Shown: positions 1 to 8,803, counted from the stretch's first letter. The stretch: 37,484 nt of DNA from Candidatus Heimdallarchaeota archaeon (GCA_019058165.1 JAHLVZ010000017.1:1-37484); one strand, 5' to 3'. The notes: generated by a model from the letters alone, not told the origin. Translations and numbers: made by a program.

Positions 1-318
1 CTCTCAATAAAAGGAGGCTGAGTAGGACTTAATCTCAGAGCAGCGAATCATGTTTTCCATTTTGATCGTTGGTGGAATCATTCTGTGGAAAACCAGGCAA
101 CTGATAGAGCTTACAGAATTGGCCAGAAAAAGAACGTTTTTGTTCACAAATTCATTAGTGTTGGAACCCTTGAGGAAAACATCGATCGTTTAATAGAACA
201 AAAGAAAGAACTCGCAGATAGTGTGATTGGCACTGGAGAATCTTGGTTAACCGAAATGTCAACTGAACAATTAAGAGAGATTCTCAGCTTACGTAAACTG
301 ACTATGGGAGGGAATTGA
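1..318 (+). CDS. SNF2-family DNA helicase, C-terminal end (5' partial, internal TGA)
   Basis: This is the last ~105 codons of a SNF2/Rad54-like ATP-dependent DNA translocase whose start lies outside the window. The frame opens at base 1 and shows helicase motif V (LSIKGG-stop-VGLNL), then [13 protein letters not shown], then motif VI ([13 protein letters not shown]) and the usual C-terminal helices. An in-frame TGA at 19-21 sits exactly where the family has the second Gly of AGGVGLNL. One G-to-T change from GGA explains it, and both sides stay in the same frame. A GTG at 85 could start only a meaningless 77-residue tail, so I treat the whole stretch as one gene that is either inactivated or carries a base error. 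The next gene, 4 bp downstream, encodes a SWIM zinc-finger protein, a common genomic partner of SNF2 helicases. Family call is firm; functionality is uncertain. Confidence 0.85.
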
Positions 319-322
319 TTTA

Positions 323-1213
323 ATGACTTCTTTGGACCCAAGGTTAAGACATTTTCAAACCAAGTTGAGAAAAGTAAAGGATGGAGTTAAACCGAAAAAT
401 CCCGATGGAAAATTTGGTAATAAATGGTGGTCCAAAAAATGGTTAGAAGCTCTTGAGTTTTTTGAATACGATAAAAGAATAATTCAAGGTCGTTTTTATG
501 CTCGAGAGGGTCAAATTAGAAGTCTAGAAATTAATAGAGGTTATATTCAAGCGAAAGTTCAAGGAACCAAAATAAAACCTTATTCCGTAACAATTAAACT
601 TCAAATATTGACTGATCATGCTTGGCAAGATATACTTGAGCAAATGGCTGGAAATGCTTTGCTTTTTTCCAAACTTTTAATTGATAAATTTCCAGAAGAC
701 CTTTCTAAGATTTTTCTGAGGTTTAATTATCCTTTATTTCCAAATAACGTTGATGATCTCTTAACTTCGTGTACATGTTCTGATTGGGCAAATCCTTGCA
801 AGCATACAGCTGCTGTTTATTACATTCTTTCAGATATTATAGAATACAATCCATTCACATTACTATTAATTCGTGGAAAATCTAGGATTGAAATAAGAGA
901 GATAATACGACAATATCAACGAATTACAACTAAACAAGAAAACAAACCTTTGAATAAAAAGAAAGTAGTTCAAAGAAGTAAAAGGATTATTGAGAGGAAA
1001 ATAGATGTCGCTTCTTTTTGGGAAATAAATCAAAAAGTAAAGTTTACTGATATCGTAAAAATAACTAGACTAGAAAGAGAACTTAGTGCCAAAGAAAACA
1101 AAAAAGTATCTTTCTCTGATCCAAAACTTGTCGAATTGTTAAATTTGAGTTACAAAAAGGCGAGTGAAATAGTTAAAAGTAAACTTACCAAATTATCATA
1201 TGAGAATGATTAA
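323..1213 (+). CDS. SWIM zinc-finger protein, partner of SNF2 helicase
   Basis: A 296-residue protein with a SWIM zinc-binding motif of the CxCx6CxH type: C150, C152, C159 and H161 (in SCTCSDWANPCKHTAAV). SWIM domains are thought to bind DNA or proteins, and in prokaryotes they commonly occur beside SNF2 helicases. That is the arrangement here: the ATG lies 4 bp after the helicase stop, so the two are probably co-transcribed. The N-terminal half (residues ~30-140) matches the usual layout of prokaryotic SWIM proteins, with GNKWWSKKWLEALE near residues 32-45. The C-terminal third is Lys/Arg-rich and may contact nucleic acid. There is no catalytic domain, so the likely role is an accessory or targeting subunit of the translocase. 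The exact biological role is not known. Confidence 0.85.
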   Translation: MTSLDPRLRHFQTKLRKVKDGVKPKNPDGKFGNKWWSKKWLEALEFFEYDKRIIQGRFYAREGQIRSLEINRGYIQAKVQGTKIKPYSVTIKLQILTDHAWQDILEQMAGNALLFSKLLIDKFPEDLSKIFLRFNYPLFPNNVDDLLTSCTCSDWANPCKHTAAVYYILSDIIEYNPFTLLLIRGKSRIEIREIIRQYQRITTKQENKPLNKKKVVQRSKRIIERKIDVASFWEINQKVKFTDIVKITRLERELSAKENKKVSFSDPKLVELLNLSYKKASEIVKSKLTKLSYEND

Positions 1214-1235
1214 TTCACTCAGTTGGATTGATTGA

Positions 1236-2135
1236 ATGAAGTTTGGTATTAATTCTGAGATAGGGAAATTACAAACAGTACTTATGCATAGACCTGGTGA
1301 TGAGATTAAGAAGATAACAGGGAGAACAGTGGATTACTATAAATTTAGGACCATTCCTGATTTACCTCGACTTCAAGAAGAATTTGATGATCTTATGAAG
1401 ATTCTTCACAATAATGGTGTTCATGTTTTGCTTCTCACCGATCTGATTGCTGAAGTGAAATACCCTAACATGCTTTATACTCGAGACGTTGTTTCAGTTT
1501 GTAATCAAGGTCTAATTATCATGAATATGGCTGTGGAAGGGAGAGCTTCTGAACCAATAATTGCGGAAGAAGCTCTTAAAAGACATATACCAGTTTTCAT
1601 GAAAGTTTCAAACCCAGGCAAACTAGAAGGTGGAGATGTTCTCTATATCGATGAAAAAGCACTAGCGATTGGCTACGGTCCAAGGTCGAATCACGAAGGA
1701 TTACAACAAATAATTCAAGGATTTCAAGATAAGGCAATAGAGGAAATTATTTGTATTCCTTTAGCTGATTATCGAGTTCACCTTGATGGAGGTTTTATGA
1801 TTGTAGATAATATGCTATGCGTCATTCACGAACCTTCAGTAAGCGTGAAGGAAATCTCAATTATTAAGAAGGATGGAATTAGACGAACATTTTTTATGAA
1901 TTATCTTAGAGAGAAAGGGTTTGATTTTGTGTCAGTTACTCGAGAAGAAACAAAAGCTTTCGGACCAAATATATTAGCTATAGAACCAGGCAAAGTTATT
2001 TCATATGAATGGAATGGAAGAATCATTCGTGAACTAGAACAAAAAGGAGTAGAAGTTATTCCAATTAAAGGGACAGAGCTTGTGAAAGGAGGAGGAGGTC
2101 CTCATTGCATGACTTGTCCTATACTTCGAGACTAG
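1236..2135 (+). CDS. Arginine deiminase/amidinotransferase-like hydrolase
   Basis: A 299-residue member of the guanidino-group-modifying superfamily (arginine deiminase, dimethylargininase, amidinotransferase). The pentein-fold landmarks appear in order: the PNxLYTRD motif (R83, D84), LEGGDV (E131, D134), the catalytic His in VHLDGGF (H182, D184), and the C-terminal nucleophile in [11 protein letters not shown] (C291). The last motif resembles the GRGGPRCM signature of arginine deiminase. The protein is about 100 residues shorter than bacterial ArcA and nearer the length of dimethylargininases, so the substrate (arginine, methylarginine or another guanidine) cannot be fixed. No ornithine carbamoyltransferase or carbamate kinase gene lies nearby, which argues against a classical ADI pathway operon. 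The gene is convergent with the following transporter, and their stop codons overlap inside an ACTAGT palindrome. Confidence 0.85.
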   Translation: MKFGINSEIGKLQTVLMHRPGDEIKKITGRTVDYYKFRTIPDLPRLQEEFDDLMKILHNNGVHVLLLTDLIAEVKYPNMLYTRDVVSVCNQGLIIMNMAVEGRASEPIIAEEALKRHIPVFMKVSNPGKLEGGDVLYIDEKALAIGYGPRSNHEGLQQIIQGFQDKAIEEIICIPLADYRVHLDGGFMIVDNMLCVIHEPSVSVKEISIIKKDGIRRTFFMNYLREKGFDFVSVTREETKAFGPNILAIEPGKVISYEWNGRIIRELEQKGVEVIPIKGTELVKGGGGPHCMTCPILRD

Positions 2136-3136
2136 TTTTCCGAATCATTAATTTCTACACTATTATCCTTGATTTCTTTTTTATCAACCATTTTTTCTGT
2201 TTCCCTAGTACTAGCTATTGAGAGGAGTAGAATTCCACCTGCAATTAATACCAGTGCAATAGATTTAGCTACAATTATTCCGATGCTATAAGAAGACCAT
2301 TCAGAGAAAATAACTAGACCACCAATTACGGGCACAACTAGACTTGCCATGGAGAATAATGGTGAAACAATAACAGCCTTACTTTTTTGATATCCAAACT
2401 GTAGAAATATTGTTGATGCAATATTAAAGAGTAGAAGTAGTGCAAAATAAATCCACCATATCCAATTTTTCAGAGCATCAGCAAAAGTTATCCAAAAATT
2501 ACTCGAATCAAATCCTCCTGTTACTGCTTTGGTAAATATGACTCCTAGTCCTGAAGCTACACCTGAAGCGAGACCATATAGAATCCCTGCTATTGATATT
2601 TTTTTATTAATTGAAAACAAAACCATTCCTATCATAATTACAGTAAATACTACAATGAAAATTATGGCAGTTGTTTGTTTTAAGAAATCATTCATCTCAA
2701 TTAATGAATAAGTTGGTTCACTCTCTGAGCTCGTTACACCCATGATTATTACTCCAGAAATTATACCTAAAATAGCAACAATTTCTTGTTTAGTAATCGG
2801 TTCTTTCAAGTAAAAGTAAGAAAAGATAACTAAGACAATTAATCCTACTCCAGCCATGGGGATAACAAGAGATAGTGATCCCCATTCAAGTGCAAAGAGA
2901 AAGAAGACCCATTGAACATTAACTAGAAAAAAACCAAACATCCAGGTCTTATTTGTCAGAAAATTCTTGAGATTCTGCCAAGTAGATTGTTCTTCGATTT
3001 TTGGAAGTGTGGCTGCAGCCTTCTTTTCCAAGGCAAAACCAATATTGAGCATTGAATATGAAAGAATTGCGAATATGATTGCCAAAGCTGTCAGTACTGC
3101 ACTCATTTTTGTTGTAATCCTAGTTTGTGTTCTCAT
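2132..3136 (-). CDS. DMT-superfamily transporter, possibly NIPA-like
   Basis: A 334-residue polytopic membrane protein with about nine to ten hydrophobic segments and a charged cytoplasmic tail. It resembles the drug/metabolite transporter superfamily. Several details recall the NIPA magnesium-transporter branch: an early LEKK segment after the first helix, a mid-protein SLVIP...YFYLKEPI stretch, and [10 protein letters not shown] followed by IFSEW in the second half. The first ATG (3136) gives ten hydrophilic residues before a second ATG at 3106, which starts directly at the first membrane helix; either could be used. It diverges from the aldolase gene over only 51 bp. Substrate is not determinable from sequence; Mg2+ is a guess based on the NIPA-like motifs, and EamA-type metabolite export is the alternative. 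Confidence 0.75.
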   Translation of the reverse strand: MRTQTRITTKMSAVLTALAIIFAILSYSMLNIGFALEKKAAATLPKIEEQSTWQNLKNFLTNKTWMFGFFLVNVQWVFFLFALEWGSLSLVIPMAGVGLIVLVIFSYFYLKEPITKQEIVAILGIISGVIIMGVTSSESEPTYSLIEMNDFLKQTTAIIFIVVFTVIMIGMVLFSINKKISIAGILYGLASGVASGLGVIFTKAVTGGFDSSNFWITFADALKNWIWWIYFALLLLFNIASTIFLQFGYQKSKAVIVSPLFSMASLVVPVIGGLVIFSEWSSYSIGIIVAKSIALVLIAGGILLLSIASTRETEKMVDKKEIKDNSVEINDSEN

Positions 3137-3153
3137 GTGTTAGTATTCAAAGG

Positions 3154-3161
3154 TTTATAAA
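3154..3161. promoter_or_regulatory. Symmetric TATA element in a divergent intergenic region
   Basis: TTTATAAA is a perfect palindrome and the only TATA-like box in the 51-bp gap between the divergent transporter and aldolase genes. It lies 26 nt upstream of the aldolase ATG, a good distance for a leaderless or nearly leaderless archaeal transcript. It lies 17 nt from the first ATG of the transporter, which would fit better if that protein starts at the second ATG. Promoter function is inferred from position only. Confidence 0.45.
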
Positions 3162-3187
3162 TTTCTTTTTCCATATTTCTAATCAGT

Positions 3188-3841
3188 ATGAATAATCAAA
3201 TTAAGCAATTAAAGGAACAACTTTGCTGGGCTTCTCAAGAGATTTACCAACGTAATTTAGTGAACGTAGGTGAAGGAAACATTAGTGTTCGGGTTAACGG
3301 AAAAAAAGAAATGGTAATAACTCCGTCTAGAAATGATTATCGAAAACCAATACCAGAAGATATGGTACATTTAACTTTATCTGGAAAAATCATAGAAGGA
3401 AACAAAAAACCTTCTTCTGAATCTTCTCTTCACCGAGTATTTTACAATGCAAGATCAAATGTTAATTGTATAATTCATACTCATTCTCCATATACAAGTT
3501 CCTTATCAATACAACACAAAGGTATTCCTGTAATTTTTGAAGAGATGTTAATTTTCCTGGGAGGAAGTGTTCCTTGTGCCAAATATGCTATGTCTGGAAC
3601 TGCAAAACTTGGTAAAAATGCTTTAGAAACTATGGGAAATCAGAATGCAGTAATCTTGGCAAATCATGGTTCTTTAGTTGTTGGAAAAACAATGGAATAC
3701 TGTGTCAATATTACACAACTTATAGAAAAAATGGCTAAAATATATGTCCTAGCAAACTACTCTTCTGATATTAAGAAAATCCCTGAAGAAAAACAAGTTG
3801 ATTTCAGATTACGTTTTGTTGATGAATTCTCAACTGTATAA
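3188..3841 (+). CDS. Class II aldolase/adducin family protein (FucA-like)
   Basis: A 217-residue protein of the zinc-dependent class II aldolase family that includes L-fuculose-1-phosphate and L-ribulose-5-phosphate aldolases/epimerases. Visible active-site features are the GEGNIS phosphate-binding turn (residues ~28-33), the SSE motif with catalytic Glu78, zinc ligands His97 and His99 in IHTHSPYT, and the third zinc ligand His160 in ANHGSLVVG. Length matches FucA (~215 residues). It probably cleaves a phosphorylated sugar to DHAP plus an aldehyde, or acts in nucleoside or methylthio-sugar salvage as some archaeal members do; specificity is not visible. It is monocistronic, with the next gene convergent. 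The start is the first ATG, with a TATA-like box 26 nt upstream and no Shine-Dalgarno sequence, consistent with leaderless translation. Confidence 0.88.
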   Translation: MNNQIKQLKEQLCWASQEIYQRNLVNVGEGNISVRVNGKKEMVITPSRNDYRKPIPEDMVHLTLSGKIIEGNKKPSSESSLHRVFYNARSNVNCIIHTHSPYTSSLSIQHKGIPVIFEEMLIFLGGSVPCAKYAMSGTAKLGKNALETMGNQNAVILANHGSLVVGKTMEYCVNITQLIEKMAKIYVLANYSSDIKKIPEEKQVDFRLRFVDEFSTV

Positions 3842-3868
3842 TTATTGAAAGTTTAAATTTTTCAGTTT

Positions 3869-4492
3869 CTAAATCTTAGGTTGACGAACCATTACCCAAT
3901 GGGGAATATCTGTTTCAGGTATTGTATCTTTAGCAACGACTTCGAATCCGAATCGCTTATAGATTTCGACATTTGTAGGATTTTGGGTTTCCAATAAACA
4001 AGGTAGTTTCTCATCGTCTATACGACTAAGCATTGTTCGAATCAGTAAACTCCCTAAACCCTTGCCTTGATGGTCAGGATCTACACCTATTGGAGATAAA
4101 TACCAATGTCTGAAGTGCCCATATTTCCGATGCATATTGCCAGAAAATCTGCCAAGAGGTAACATTCTACTAATGGTCTCTCTTCTTAATTTCACAAATA
4201 ATCTCATGCCACCAGCTCTGAGTTGTTTCATCATGTTCATTTCGTATTTATCACTGAGATACCATATTGCTAATCCTTCAATTTCTGGGGATGGAGCATA
4301 CACTTCACCAAATTTTAGTCCATATGAAATTATAAAATTGAAATAATGTGGTGATTGATTTTTCCTGGTTTCATCATTAGGAAATATGAATTGTGTTAAA
4401 GGATCTGTATTAAATGCTTTAGTAAGAACCTCTACAGCTTTTTTGATATCCTTTCTTTTTACTTTGTACAAACTAGATTTGTTTTCATTCAT
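3869..4492 (-). CDS. GNAT-family N-acetyltransferase
   Basis: A 207-residue GNAT-fold acetyltransferase. The acetyl-CoA pyrophosphate-binding motif A is clear: LSPIGVDPDHQGKGLGSLLI, with the Q/RxxGxG/A signature as HQGKGLG. The following NVEIYKRFGFEVV is motif B. The N-terminal half (AVEVLTKAFNTDPLTQFIFP) is typical of the branch that acetylates small molecules or antibiotics, but the substrate is unknown. It is probably transcribed alone: the aldolase gene is convergent on its 3' side and the next gene diverges upstream. The first ATG is preceded by an AT-rich stretch and no obvious SD. Confidence 0.85.
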   Translation of the reverse strand: MNENKSSLYKVKRKDIKKAVEVLTKAFNTDPLTQFIFPNDETRKNQSPHYFNFIISYGLKFGEVYAPSPEIEGLAIWYLSDKYEMNMMKQLRAGGMRLFVKLRRETISRMLPLGRFSGNMHRKYGHFRHWYLSPIGVDPDHQGKGLGSLLIRTMLSRIDDEKLPCLLETQNPTNVEIYKRFGFEVVAKDTIPETDIPHWVMVRQPKI

Positions 4493-4612
4493 AAGATTAA
4501 ATAGTTCACTTTATAATTAAGAGTTACTTTTCAAAACAATTAAGAGTTGAAATAATCTTCTTAATAGTTAATGCTTTTTTCCTCAAATATAACTAAAGGA
4601 TTTTGACAAAAA

Positions 4613-5530
4613 TTGGAAGAAATTATAATTGCTTTTCCATCAAATTGCACAGACATTGAAACTCCTCTCTTAATATCGAGTATTCGAAAATTTGCTGGAA
4701 AATATTCACAATCACCGATTTGGGTAGTTACTACCAAGAAGAATATAGAAATTCCAAGCAAAATGATTGATTTCTTTAATACAATGAATGTCAAAGTAAT
4801 CTACCTTAATGTTAACTCTGATGTCATGAAATTACCTTTTATTGGCTTTACTCAAGCTGCTGCAAAAGCAGAATCATTAGCAAAAGGCAAGACGAATTTT
4901 CTAATTTGGCTGGGATCAAATTCTCTAGTAATCAATGAACCTAAGGAATTTATTTTAGCTGATGGAATAAACTTAGGTTTTAGACCTGTACATCATACAC
5001 TAATTGGTTCACTTTACGACAAACCACTTGATTCCTTCTGGGAAATGATTTATCAAAAATGCAATGTTGATGAAAACAAAGTATTCCCAATGAAAACTCA
5101 TATTGATGGAAATACTCTTCGCCCATATATTAATTCAGGATTCTTGATTGTTAGACCTGAGAAACATTTCCTTCAAACATGGGCTGAACATTACAAAGAT
5201 ATGATTTATGATGAAGACATAGTAGAATTTTTTAGAAAAGATGAACTCTATACTATCTTCACACATCAAGCGGTATTATCAAGCCTTTTCTTAACAGAAT
5301 TTGAGAAAGAAGAGACATATAAATTACCTTTTGAATACTGTTATCCGATTCATCTCTTTCATGAAAGCCTAGAAACTTTACAACCCGAATCGATTAATCA
5401 AATGATAACATTTAGACTTTATATGGATAAATTACTTAAACCAGAATGGAGAGCGAGTATACCCATTGAGGAACCATTGAAAACATGGTTAGATGATAAA
5501 CTAGAAGAATATACTGAATTAACTAAATAA
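4613..5530 (+). CDS. Glycosyltransferase-like protein (GT-A fold, degenerate DxD)
   Basis: A 305-residue protein without a confident family name. It has the feel of a GT-A nucleotide-diphospho-sugar transferase: an N-terminal beta-alpha unit with SSIRKFAG, then FLIWLGSNSLVI (residues 96-107) where such enzymes have a DxD metal site (LDSDTLVI-like), and later PYINSGFLIVRPEKHF (171-186), matching the usual 'N-S/A-G-v-l-l-v' acceptor loop. The DxD site here reads GSN, so metal-dependent transfer is questionable. The start is TTG at 4613; an in-frame stop at 4604-4606 rules out anything further upstream, and AAAGGA lies 12 nt ahead. It may be co-transcribed with the saccharopine-dehydrogenase-like gene 52 bp downstream. 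Treat as a putative glycosyltransferase or a non-catalytic relative. Confidence 0.65.
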   Translation: MEEIIIAFPSNCTDIETPLLISSIRKFAGKYSQSPIWVVTTKKNIEIPSKMIDFFNTMNVKVIYLNVNSDVMKLPFIGFTQAAAKAESLAKGKTNFLIWLGSNSLVINEPKEFILADGINLGFRPVHHTLIGSLYDKPLDSFWEMIYQKCNVDENKVFPMKTHIDGNTLRPYINSGFLIVRPEKHFLQTWAEHYKDMIYDEDIVEFFRKDELYTIFTHQAVLSSLFLTEFEKEETYKLPFEYCYPIHLFHESLETLQPESINQMITFRLYMDKLLKPEWRASIPIEEPLKTWLDDKLEEYTELTK

Positions 5531-5582
5531 TAGCTGAGACAAATATTAGATATTCTTTTATTTTGGAAATTATAGTTAATTT

Positions 5583-6779
5583 ATGAGAGTACTTTTACTT
5601 GGTGTAGGTTTACAAGGGATTGCTACATTACATGATCTTGCTAATTCAAAAGGAGTTAATGAGATTATAGCAGCAGATATTGAGATTGAAAATGTAAAAA
5701 AATTAGTTGCTCGAAAGCAATATACTAATGTATCTTGTGAATTTCTTAATGCCAATAAACAAGAGAATATTGATCAATTAATGGCTCAGAAACCAGATGT
5801 TGTTATAGATTTGTTGCCAGTAACTTTTATGGATAAAATTACAAAATCTGCAATTGATCATGGTTTAAATTTGGTAAATACTTTTTACACATCTCCTTAC
5901 TTGAGAAAAAATGCAGAGAAAGTTAAAGAAAAAGGAATAACTATTCTTCCTGAATTTGGTTTTGATCCAGGAATTGATTTAGTAATTCTAGAAGAAGCAA
6001 GGAAGGGATTAGAAGATATTGAATTAATTAACAGCTATGGTGCTGGAATTCCTGAAGCTATAGCTTGTAATAATCCTCTGAATTACAAAGTTACTTGGAC
6101 TTTTGAAGGTGTATTAAGATCATATTTCAGAAAAGGAATTCTAATTAAAAATGGAAAAATCGTTGAAATAGAAGAAAATAAGATGTTTCATCCAAATAAT
6201 ATTCATGAAGTTATCATAAAAGGGGTTGGAAAATTAGAAGCTATTCCAAATGGTGATGCTGTTAAATATTTAGAATTAATTGGTATAAAAAAGGGTTCCA
6301 AAGAATATAAAATGATTAAAGAAATGGGCAGGTATTCAATGCGTTGGCCTGGTCATTCCTCATTATGGAAAACTCTTGTCGATTTACATTTCCTTGACAA
6401 CGAACCTATTACTATAAATAATAATGAAATTAACAGGCGGAAATTCATTTCTAAAATAATTGAACCTCATATCCAACTCCAACCTCATGAAAGAGACTTG
6501 GCAATTATCCGAGTTGAATTAATTGGTGAAAAAGAAGGTAAAAGAACTCGAGTAATTTATGATATGGTTGATAAAAGAGATCTAAAAACAGGCTTTACAG
6601 CTATGAGTCGAACTGTTGGATTTACTGCTAGTATAGGTGCTCAATTAGTAGGCTTAGGAAAAATAACCAAAAAAGGTCTATTATCCCCGGTAAATGATAT
6701 TCCATTTAACATACTAAATGATGAACTAAAAAAGAGAAATATTATAATTAATTCATCAACTGAAATTCTTACTTCGTAA
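5583..6779 (+). CDS. Saccharopine dehydrogenase-like NAD(P)-binding oxidoreductase
   Basis: A 398-residue protein with an N-terminal Rossmann fold (GVGLQG at residues 7-12, followed by an acidic ADIEIENV that suggests NAD binding) and the bipartite layout of the saccharopine dehydrogenase/homospermidine synthase-like family. PEFGFDPGIDLVI (around 125-137) is the characteristic 'G-x-D-P-G' segment of this family. The family contains lysine-pathway enzymes, carboxynorspermidine synthases and many uncharacterised members, so the reaction is unknown; imine reduction on an amino acid or polyamine is the generic expectation. It starts at the first ATG and overlaps the convergent ogt gene by 11 bp at the 3' ends. 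There is no lysine-biosynthesis neighbour to sharpen the call. Confidence 0.82.
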   Translation: MRVLLLGVGLQGIATLHDLANSKGVNEIIAADIEIENVKKLVARKQYTNVSCEFLNANKQENIDQLMAQKPDVVIDLLPVTFMDKITKSAIDHGLNLVNTFYTSPYLRKNAEKVKEKGITILPEFGFDPGIDLVILEEARKGLEDIELINSYGAGIPEAIACNNPLNYKVTWTFEGVLRSYFRKGILIKNGKIVEIEENKMFHPNNIHEVIIKGVGKLEAIPNGDAVKYLELIGIKKGSKEYKMIKEMGRYSMRWPGHSSLWKTLVDLHFLDNEPITINNNEINRRKFISKIIEPHIQLQPHERDLAIIRVELIGEKEGKRTRVIYDMVDKRDLKTGFTAMSRTVGFTASIGAQLVGLGKITKKGLLSPVNDIPFNILNDELKKRNIIINSSTEILTS

Positions 6780-7242
6780 TAGTTGACTCCTCAAAGGCAA
6801 TCAACCATTTCTTTTTCTCAATTCCTCCCCCATAGCCACGTAGTTTTCCATCACTACCTATCACTCTATGACAAGGCACTATGATACTAATAGGATTCTT
6901 TGCATTCGCACTTCCTACTGCTCTTATGGCATTCTTATTTCCAATTCTATTAGCTAATTCCTTGTAAGTTATTGTTTGGCCTAAAGGTATTATCTGTAAT
7001 TCATTCCAAACTTTTACCTGAAAATCCGTTCCCAATAAATTTAAGCTAAGATTGAATACTTGGAGTTTACCTAGGAAATAGTTTTCTAATTGCTCCAAGG
7101 CTTCTATCATAATTAGAGGCATATTTTTACTTGTTTCCCCTTTATTCTCAACAAAAATGCATTTTAGAACACTAGTATCTGAGCTAACTAATTCAATATA
7201 ACCAATTGGGGATTTGAAATATTCAGTGAATTCCTCACTCAT
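6769..7242 (-). CDS. ogt: Methylated-DNA--protein-cysteine methyltransferase
   Basis: A 157-residue O6-alkylguanine-DNA alkyltransferase, which transfers alkyl groups from O6-alkylguanine to its own cysteine in a suicide reaction. The acceptor site is the canonical IVPCHRVIG (Cys124), with the helix-turn-helix DNA-binding segment just before it (YKELANRIGNKNAIRAVGSANAKNP) and the trailing GKLRGYGGGIEKK loop. Length matches Ogt/MGT proteins. The ATG overlaps the upstream acetyltransferase stop by 8 bp, so the two are almost certainly translated from one mRNA. On its 3' side it overlaps the convergent dehydrogenase gene by 11 bp. Confidence 0.95.
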   Translation of the reverse strand: MSEEFTEYFKSPIGYIELVSSDTSVLKCIFVENKGETSKNMPLIMIEALEQLENYFLGKLQVFNLSLNLLGTDFQVKVWNELQIIPLGQTITYKELANRIGNKNAIRAVGSANAKNPISIIVPCHRVIGSDGKLRGYGGGIEKKKWLIAFEESTITK

Positions 7243-7777
7243 TCATTTTTCTCCAATCTCGTTGTAGAATATCCATTATAATTTCATCTCGATATTTGCT
7301 ATCCATGAATCTACTTTCTCTTCTTCTACCAACTTCTTTAAAACTCAATTTCTTATACACATAAATGGCTCTTTTATTATTAGGATAAACGCTTAATTCA
7401 ATACGATGCAAATTTTGGTAATTAAATCCAAAATCAAGTATTACGTTCATTGCATCTGTTCCATAACCCTTATCCCAATTTTCTTTACTATAGATCATTA
7501 TTCCTAGATCTGCAGAACGAGCTCTATTTCGTTGAATGTATATTGAAGCATGACCTAGAAATTCGTTAGTATCTTTTCTTTCTATTGCAAAAATGTAAGC
7601 TTTCCCTTCACTTCTAAGTTTCCAAGAATTCTTAATAAAATCTTCTCTATCTTGCCTTGAATCAGGGATTGCACTTCCAATATTATGTCTGATGTCCAAA
7701 TCATTCCAGTGTTCCATCATTGCATCTAAATCTGTTAACTCTAAGGATCTAAGTCTTACTTTCTCACCTTCAAACAA
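7235..7777 (-). CDS. RimJ/RimL-type GNAT acetyltransferase
   Basis: A ~180-residue acetyltransferase of the RimJ/RimL branch (N-terminal or small-molecule acetylation). It shows the typical opening (FEGEKVRLRSLELTDLD), the acetyl-CoA site ENWDKGYGTDAM (KGYGT in place of RxxGxA) and the hallmark HRIELSVYPNNKRAIYVYKKLSFKEVG. The reading frame extends to a GTG at 7786, but AGGTGAT, an excellent match to the archaeal anti-SD, overlaps that GTG and lies about 5 nt before an in-frame TTG at 7777. I therefore place the start at the TTG, which also gives the family-typical N-terminus. It overlaps ogt downstream by 8 bp, and the acetamidase stop lies only ~24 bp upstream on the same strand, so the three may form one operon. 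Substrate is unknown. Confidence 0.85.
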   Translation of the reverse strand: MFEGEKVRLRSLELTDLDAMMEHWNDLDIRHNIGSAIPDSRQDREDFIKNSWKLRSEGKAYIFAIERKDTNEFLGHASIYIQRNRARSADLGIMIYSKENWDKGYGTDAMNVILDFGFNYQNLHRIELSVYPNNKRAIYVYKKLSFKEVGRRRESRFMDSKYRDEIIMDILQRDWRKMNE

Positions 7778-7801
7778 GTGAATCACCTTTGCTTAATTAT
7801 T

Positions 7802-8698
7802 CTAATCAATGAAGATGTTCTTCGGGAGAACCGCTCGAACTCCGGGAGTAATATCCACGAATTGACTTACTCTGAAATCTACTGCACAACTACATAGAGC
7901 ATATTCTTCTTCTCTAGTAAGATTTTTCTCCTCTACAAGCCAATCAATCATATCTCGAATAGCTATTTTGGCAGCAGCATCTGCAGTTTCACCCCATGCT
8001 GTTGTCATGAAATATTCATCAGTTTCATATTGTGGTCGTTTGATTTTCTTCTTTTTATTGACAACAAGTTTGATGGTTACCTCAGCATCAATTTCTACTG
8101 CAGTACCACAGACTTCACCATCTCCTTGGACTGCATGTACATCACCAACTCCGAATAGAGCCCCTTCAACAAATACTGGTAGGTAAACGGTAGTTCCTAC
8201 TCTACAAGCTTTTGAATCCATATTGCCACCGTATTCTTTTGGAATTAATGTGCCATGAGATCCCTCAGGAGGAGCAACAATTATTGTACCAGGGAAAGGA
8301 TCAATTGGTATCCTTATCTTATCACTAAATTCAGCAAAACCATTTCTAATGGGTATAATTCTAGTCCATGGATCAGGATAGTCTTCGTGAATGAATCCAA
8401 AATTAGGAATAATACAACATGAACCTTGATCTGCAAGATCTATTTTTTGGATATGAACTTCAAGTGTATCTCCTGGTTCAGCTCCCTTAACGAAAACAGG
8501 TCCTGTTGCTGGATTGATTTTTTCCATATCAAAATCCACAGGTAAATCTTCAGGTTTTTTTATTACTTGATTAAATGCATCTCTACATTCGAAAACTACT
8601 GTATCACCAGAGTCAATAGTTAGAACAGCTGGATTAGTTTTGTCAGCTTTGAAAACTACCATTTCCATTGAAACTCGATGGGTTTTGTTGTTAGTCAT
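7802..8698 (-). CDS. Acetamidase/formamidase family protein
   Basis: A 298-residue member of the acetamidase/formamidase (FmdA/AmdA) family, metal-dependent hydrolases releasing ammonia from short-chain amides. Family hallmarks are visible: the N-terminal IDSGDTVVFECRDAF strand, NPATGPVFVKGAEPGD, FPGTIIVAPPEGSHGTLIP, the GGNMDSK motif, and GDVHAVQGDGEVCGTAVE with its acidic and His residues. The frame extends three codons upstream to a GTG at 8707, but the ATG at 8698 is the better initiator. Neither has an SD; a TTATAGTTTTTA element ~30 nt upstream fits leaderless expression. With only rimJ-like and ogt downstream and no amide transporter nearby, the physiological substrate is open; formamide or acetamide are expected from the family. 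Confidence 0.9.
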   Translation of the reverse strand: MTNNKTHRVSMEMVVFKADKTNPAVLTIDSGDTVVFECRDAFNQVIKKPEDLPVDFDMEKINPATGPVFVKGAEPGDTLEVHIQKIDLADQGSCCIIPNFGFIHEDYPDPWTRIIPIRNGFAEFSDKIRIPIDPFPGTIIVAPPEGSHGTLIPKEYGGNMDSKACRVGTTVYLPVFVEGALFGVGDVHAVQGDGEVCGTAVEIDAEVTIKLVVNKKKKIKRPQYETDEYFMTTAWGETADAAAKIAIRDMIDWLVEEKNLTREEEYALCSCAVDFRVSQFVDITPGVRAVLPKNIFID

Positions 8699-8741
8699 AA
8701 AAATCACATAACAAGAAGTAAAAACTATAACAAATAAAAAA

Positions 8742-8803
8742 TCTCCTCTTAAATGATAAAAAAAATAAAAGAAAAGGAGAGAAAGAAAATCAGTTTTTAT
8801 TAT
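8742..8803 (-). terminator. Possible transcription terminator after iorB
   Basis: Downstream of the iorB stop on the minus strand is a pyrimidine tract ending in a long T run. It is flanked by an imperfect inverted repeat (TCTCCT at 8742-8747 against AGGAGA at 8775-8780, extendable with one mismatch). T-rich tracts are typical archaeal terminators; the long AT-rich loop makes the hairpin itself doubtful. Confidence 0.35.

Noticed and set aside
19..21. TGA in the SNF2 gene as a selenocysteine codon
   Set aside because: The codon replaces a conserved Gly, not Cys, and no SECIS-like structure is evident nearby. A point change is simpler.
4561..4794. 77-residue minus-strand open frame over the start of the glycosyltransferase-like gene
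   Set aside because: It is antisense to a better-supported coding frame and has no family features.
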